A stretch of DNA of 8,712 nucleotides. Origin: Actinomycetota bacterium (GTDB taxonomy: Bacteria > Actinomycetota > Actinomycetes > Actinomycetales > Microbacteriaceae). The translations under genes were made by a program, and so were the position numbers. Shown here piece after piece: positions 6,562 through 8,712 of the stretch. Under the pieces are notes generated by a model. It was not told the DNA's origin. It ran no database searches and worked only from the letters and a program-made list of their open reading frames with translations. The DNA is taken from the NCBI GenBank assembly GCA_018895315.1, contig JAHIOK010000208.1, positions 1 through 8,712 of the forward strand, written 5' to 3'. The stretch's first letter is position 1; each line of letters starts with the position of its first letter.

Positions 6562-7071
6562 TCACGCCGATCGCTCAGACCCGGCGTCCTCCTCGAGGAC
6601 CGTGCCCTGCGCCGACCACGGGAAGTCGATCCACAGCGAGGTGTCCTTCCAGCTGTAGTCCGGCCGGATGATCGTCGTGGGCTTCGTGTAGATGACGACC
6701 GAGCGCACGACGGCGCCCCGATCGGTGAGCAGCCGGACCGCGAGGTCGAGCGTGCGACCGCTGTCGGCGACATCGTCCACAAGCAGCACCCGTCGGTCGC
6801 GCAGATATGTCATGTCGAGCTCGGGCGGCAGCACCTCGGGTGCGTCGAGGACCGTCCCTATTCCGGTGTAGAACTCGACGTTGATCGCGCCACAGTTCTT
6901 CGATCCCAGCCCGTACGCGATCGCACCGGCAGGCAGCAGGCCGCCGCGGGCGATCGCCACGACGACTTCGGGTTCGAAGCCGTCGGCCAGGATGCGGCGG
7001 GCCAGATCGCGTGATGCCGACCCGAAGCCGTCCCACGTCAGTCGCTCTCGGTCCGACGTCGGATCTGTCAC
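6562..7071 (-). CDS. Phosphoribosyltransferase (purine / xanthine-hypoxanthine type)
   Basis: This is a type I phosphoribosyltransferase of 169 aa. It carries the PRPP-binding loop [14 protein letters not shown] (95-108, adjacent acidic pair Asp99-Asp100), the ARGG loop (41-44) and a hood region ending in WIDFPW (147-152) that resembles bacterial xanthine/hypoxanthine enzymes. The likely reaction is a purine base plus PRPP to give a nucleotide and pyrophosphate, in purine salvage; the base preference is unproven, and a regulatory or other phosphoribosyl role is possible. The start is GTG 7071, backed by AGGAGG 5 nt upstream. It is the first gene of a minus-strand unit with ung (10-nt gap) and is divergent from the MFS transporter gene, with a probable -10 box at 7134-7139 and a leader of roughly 55 nt. 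Confidence 0.88.
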   Translation of the reverse strand: MTDPTSDRERLTWDGFGSASRDLARRILADGFEPEVVVAIARGGLLPAGAIAYGLGSKNCGAINVEFYTGIGTVLDAPEVLPPELDMTYLRDRRVLLVDDVADSGRTLDLAVRLLTDRGAVVRSVVIYTKPTTIIRPDYSWKDTSLWIDFPWSAQGTVLEEDAGSERSA

Positions 7072-7076
7072 TGGGC

Positions 7077-7082
7077 CCTCCT
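7077..7082 (-). promoter_or_regulatory. Ribosome binding site of the phosphoribosyltransferase gene
   Basis: On the minus strand AGGAGG stands 5 nt before the GTG at 7071. It is a consensus Shine-Dalgarno sequence and decides the GTG start. It also shows this gene is leadered, in contrast to three probable leaderless genes nearby. Confidence 0.85.
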
Positions 7083-7133
7083 GGGTGCTCGCGCCGGCCG
7101 CGGGTCGAGCCGCCGGAGTGGGGTGGAGGTCCC

Positions 7134-7139
7134 AGGATA
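7134..7139 (-). promoter_or_regulatory. Probable -10 box (TATCCT) for the phosphoribosyltransferase-ung unit
   Basis: Minus-strand TATCCT (TAnnnT) lies about 63 nt before the GTG at 7071, leaving room for a leader of about 55 nt with the Shine-Dalgarno sequence. A weak -35-like GTGAGG (minus strand of 7158-7163) lies 18 nt upstream. It mirrors the plus-strand box at 7155-7160. Confidence 0.5.
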
Positions 7140-7144
7140 GGCCG

Positions 7145-7154
7145 CACCGCGGTG
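7145..7154. promoter_or_regulatory. Palindrome CACCGCGGTG between divergent -10 boxes; possible operator
   Basis: This perfect 10-bp palindrome sits directly against the plus-strand -10 box and 5 nt from the minus-strand one. A protein bound here could block both promoters. No regulator gene lies in the window, and GC-rich palindromes arise easily by chance, so the operator role is only a suggestion. Confidence 0.35.
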
Positions 7155-7160
7155 TATCCT
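7155..7160 (+). promoter_or_regulatory. Probable -10 box (TATCCT) for a leaderless MFS transporter transcript
   Basis: TATCCT (TAnnnT) ends 7 nt before the GTG at 7168, so transcription would start at or next to the start codon. There is no Shine-Dalgarno sequence between box and GTG. The base before the box gives GTATCCT, not an extended -10, and no good -35 is visible. Confidence 0.6.
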
Positions 7161-7167
7161 CACCCTC

Positions 7168-8646
7168 GTGCCACGCACCTCACCCGCCGACCCCGGCCTC
7201 CGCAGATCCGCCCTCGGGATCACCGCCGGTCTCATCGGCTGGTTCATCCTCGTCGAGCTCGCCAGCGGCGTGCTGCAGGGCTTCTACGTCCCGCTGTTCA
7301 GCGACATCGTCAAGCACCTCGGTGTGCACGATTCCGATGTCAACTGGTTCGAGGCAGCACAGCTGCTGCTTTCCGCACTCGTCCTGCCGGTGCTCGCGAA
7401 GCTCGGTGACATGTACGGCCACAAGAAGGTGCTGCTGATCGCGGCGATCCTCACGGCGGGGGCGAGCTGGTGGCTGGCACTGGCTGCGACCTTTTGGACG
7501 TTCCTGATCGCATGGGCGCTGCAGGGCTTCTACGTCGTGTGGCTTCCGCTCGAGATCGCGCTGATCTTCGAGCGCGGCCGGACGCAGAACCGCGGAGTCT
7601 CGACAACTCGGCGAGCGGCCGGCCTCCTCGTCGTCGGGCTTCAGGCTGGTGCGATCATCGGGGCGCTGGCTGCGGGCCGCATCTTCGCCGCGACCGCGCA
7701 GAACCTCCAGGCCACCCTCATGGTGCCCGCGATCGTCGTCTCGCTCATCGCGGGTGTCATCTTCGTCTTCGTGCCCGAGTCCGAGCCGGTTCGCGGACGC
7801 CGTCTCGACAGCGGCGGCTTCGTCCTTCTCGCGCTCGGCCTGCTCCTCGTGACGGGGGCGCTGATCTTCCTCCGTCTGAACGGACCAGGGTTCATGTGGA
7901 CGTGGGCACTCCTGGCCGCCGGCATCCTCGTCTTCGTCTGGTTCGTGCGCTTCGAACTGCGCCAGCCCGACCCGGCGATCGACATCCGCGTGCTGCGACG
8001 GCCCGAGATGTGGCCCGTGCAGTTGACGGCGTTCCTCGTCGGTATCAGCCTGCTGGGCGCCCAGGGCCCGCTGTCGACGTATGCCGGTACCGATCGGTCG
8101 CTCGGCTACGGTCTGGGGCTCGACGCCACCGAGCGCTCGAACGTCATCGGCGTATATCTGGTCTCGCTCATCGTTGGCGCGGTCATTTTCGCGGTGACCT
8201 CGCGCAAAGCGAGCCCCCGCGTCATCCTCATCGTCGCCGCTTCGCTGGTGGGCATCGGATACGCCCTGTTCATCCCGTTCCACCTCGAGCTGTGGCAGGT
8301 GCTGATGAATCTGTCGATCGCCGGCCTCGGCTCCGGCGCACTCGTCGCGGCGCTGCCGGCCGCCGCCGCCGCCGCCGCCCCTCGCGGCCAGACCGGAATC
8401 TCCTCAGCCCTGACCAATACGACCAAGACCATCGGCGGCACGTTCTCCTCCGCCGTGTTCGGTGTCGTGCTCGCCGCAGGAGCGGGTGTGCTCGCGAGCC
8501 AGACCGCGGCCTCGCTCGGGGGCTACCTCACCGTATGGACGGTGTGCGCGGTCGGCGGCTTTCTCGCCGCAGTGCTGCTGTTCTTCGTGCCGAAGGTCGC
8601 CTTCGCCGATCCCGAACCCGAGCCACAGGCCGCCGTCCCCCGCTGA
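7168..8646 (+). CDS. MFS transporter, DHA2-like (14 TM)
   Basis: This is an integral membrane carrier of 492 aa. About 14 hydrophobic segments can be traced, near residues 17-40, 62-79, 86-108, 110-131, 150-170, 183-203, 215-235, 243-262, 282-300, 325-344, 351-371, 377-398, 421-443 and 452-474, the layout of the DHA2 drug:H+ antiporter group. Motif A in the loop after TM2 is GDMYGHKKVL (80-89). The late segment GISSALTNTTKTIGGTFSSAVFG (410-432) is also typical. The exporter motif C is incomplete around residues 157-171 (no GP pair), so direction and substrate cannot be asserted. GTG 7168 is chosen because the hydrophobic core begins soon after it and TATCCT lies 7 nt upstream. The C-terminus is a short cytoplasmic Pro/Glu tail. 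It is transcribed divergently from the phosphoribosyltransferase gene. Confidence 0.92.
   Translation: MPRTSPADPGLRRSALGITAGLIGWFILVELASGVLQGFYVPLFSDIVKHLGVHDSDVNWFEAAQLLLSALVLPVLAKLGDMYGHKKVLLIAAILTAGASWWLALAATFWTFLIAWALQGFYVVWLPLEIALIFERGRTQNRGVSTTRRAAGLLVVGLQAGAIIGALAAGRIFAATAQNLQATLMVPAIVVSLIAGVIFVFVPESEPVRGRRLDSGGFVLLALGLLLVTGALIFLRLNGPGFMWTWALLAAGILVFVWFVRFELRQPDPAIDIRVLRRPEMWPVQLTAFLVGISLLGAQGPLSTYAGTDRSLGYGLGLDATERSNVIGVYLVSLIVGAVIFAVTSRKASPRVILIVAASLVGIGYALFIPFHLELWQVLMNLSIAGLGSGALVAALPAAAAAAAPRGQTGISSALTNTTKTIGGTFSSAVFGVVLAAGAGVLASQTAASLGGYLTVWTVCAVGGFLAAVLLFFVPKVAFADPEPEPQAAVPR
8359..8379 (+). repeat. (GCC)7 trinucleotide tract inside the MFS gene
   Basis: Seven consecutive GCC codons encode Ala398-Ala404 in the segment after TM12, just before PRGQTG. 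Pure codon repetition of this length can change in copy number by slippage, in steps that keep the frame. Functional meaning is unknown. Confidence 0.9.
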
Positions 8647-8675
8647 CCCAACCCGACCCGACTCCCACCGCCCCG

Positions 8676-8699
8676 CCACTCGCCGAGCCACTCGCCGAG
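8676..8699 (+). repeat. 12-bp tandem duplication (CCACTCGCCGAG x2)
   Basis: Two perfect, directly adjacent 12-bp copies lie at 8676-8687 and 8688-8699, in the non-coding stretch 30 nt after the MFS stop codon. There is no gene in the visible stretch 8647-8712, which otherwise holds a C-rich run (CCCAACCCGACCCGACTCCC) and the palindrome that follows. Confidence 0.9.
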
Positions 8700-8700
8700 G

Positions 8701-8712
8701 CATCCCGGGATG
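8701..8712. repeat. 12-bp palindrome CATCCCGGGATG at the window edge
   Basis: This perfect palindrome occupies the last 12 bases. It could be part of a longer inverted repeat or terminator that continues outside the window. As seen it has no loop and no T-run, so a terminator cannot be claimed. Confidence 0.5.

Noticed and set aside
6552..6782. Extended N-terminus for ung
   Set aside because: The extra 77 residues are an out-of-frame reading of the phosphoribosyltransferase gene; family length and motifs fit a start at 6551.
7080..7137. Inverted arms TCCTGGG / CCCAGGA that could hide the phosphoribosyltransferase Shine-Dalgarno sequence (switch-like leader)
   Set aside because: The distal arm overlaps the probable -10 box, so it would not be in the transcript; 7-bp complementarity in GC-rich DNA is easily accidental.

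Overview
The window is high-GC, densely packed DNA with actinobacterial traits: a mycobacterial-style uracil-DNA glycosylase ([10 protein letters not shown] motif), frequent GTG starts, and TAnnnT -10 boxes placed 6-7 nt before start codons, as in leaderless transcripts. It most resembles the family Microbacteriaceae (a Microbacterium-like chromosome). The family-level guess is inference from gene content and composition; the phylum-level call is firmer. No mobile element, CRISPR array, tRNA, rRNA or riboswitch was seen. Gaps between genes never exceed about 100 bases.

Positions 1-3855 (+ strand) hold the end of a peptide/nickel/opine-type (Dpp/Opp/Nik) ABC importer operon: the C-terminus of the solute-binding protein, two permeases and two ATPases. 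All four junctions are 4-nt stop/start overlaps, so translation is probably coupled. The substrate cannot be read from the sequence.

Positions 3865-5218 (+ strand) hold an M4 (protealysin-like) metallopeptidase without a signal peptide. It overlaps by 17 nt a 101-aa protein that looks like emfourin, the known protein inhibitor of protealysin-type enzymes. This protease/inhibitor pair is the most interesting cassette here. Its likely -10 box overlaps the stop codon of the last ABC gene.

Positions 5219-7071 (- strand) hold a GNAT acetyltransferase of the phosphinothricin acetyltransferase type, which abuts the emfourin gene tail to tail with no spacer, then ung, then a purine-type phosphoribosyltransferase. 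The phosphoribosyltransferase and ung form a short operon. The acetyltransferase probably also has its own leaderless promoter.

Positions 7072-7167 are a compact divergent promoter region with two mirrored TATCCT boxes flanking a 10-bp palindrome. From it a 14-TM MFS transporter (7168-8646, +) is read, probably from a leaderless GTG. The last 66 bases carry a 12-bp tandem duplication and a 12-bp palindrome.

Most of the content is ordinary chromosomal housekeeping and transport. I found no convincing wholly new system. The points worth a second look are the protease/inhibitor cassette, the repeated leaderless promoter layout and the divergent promoter.
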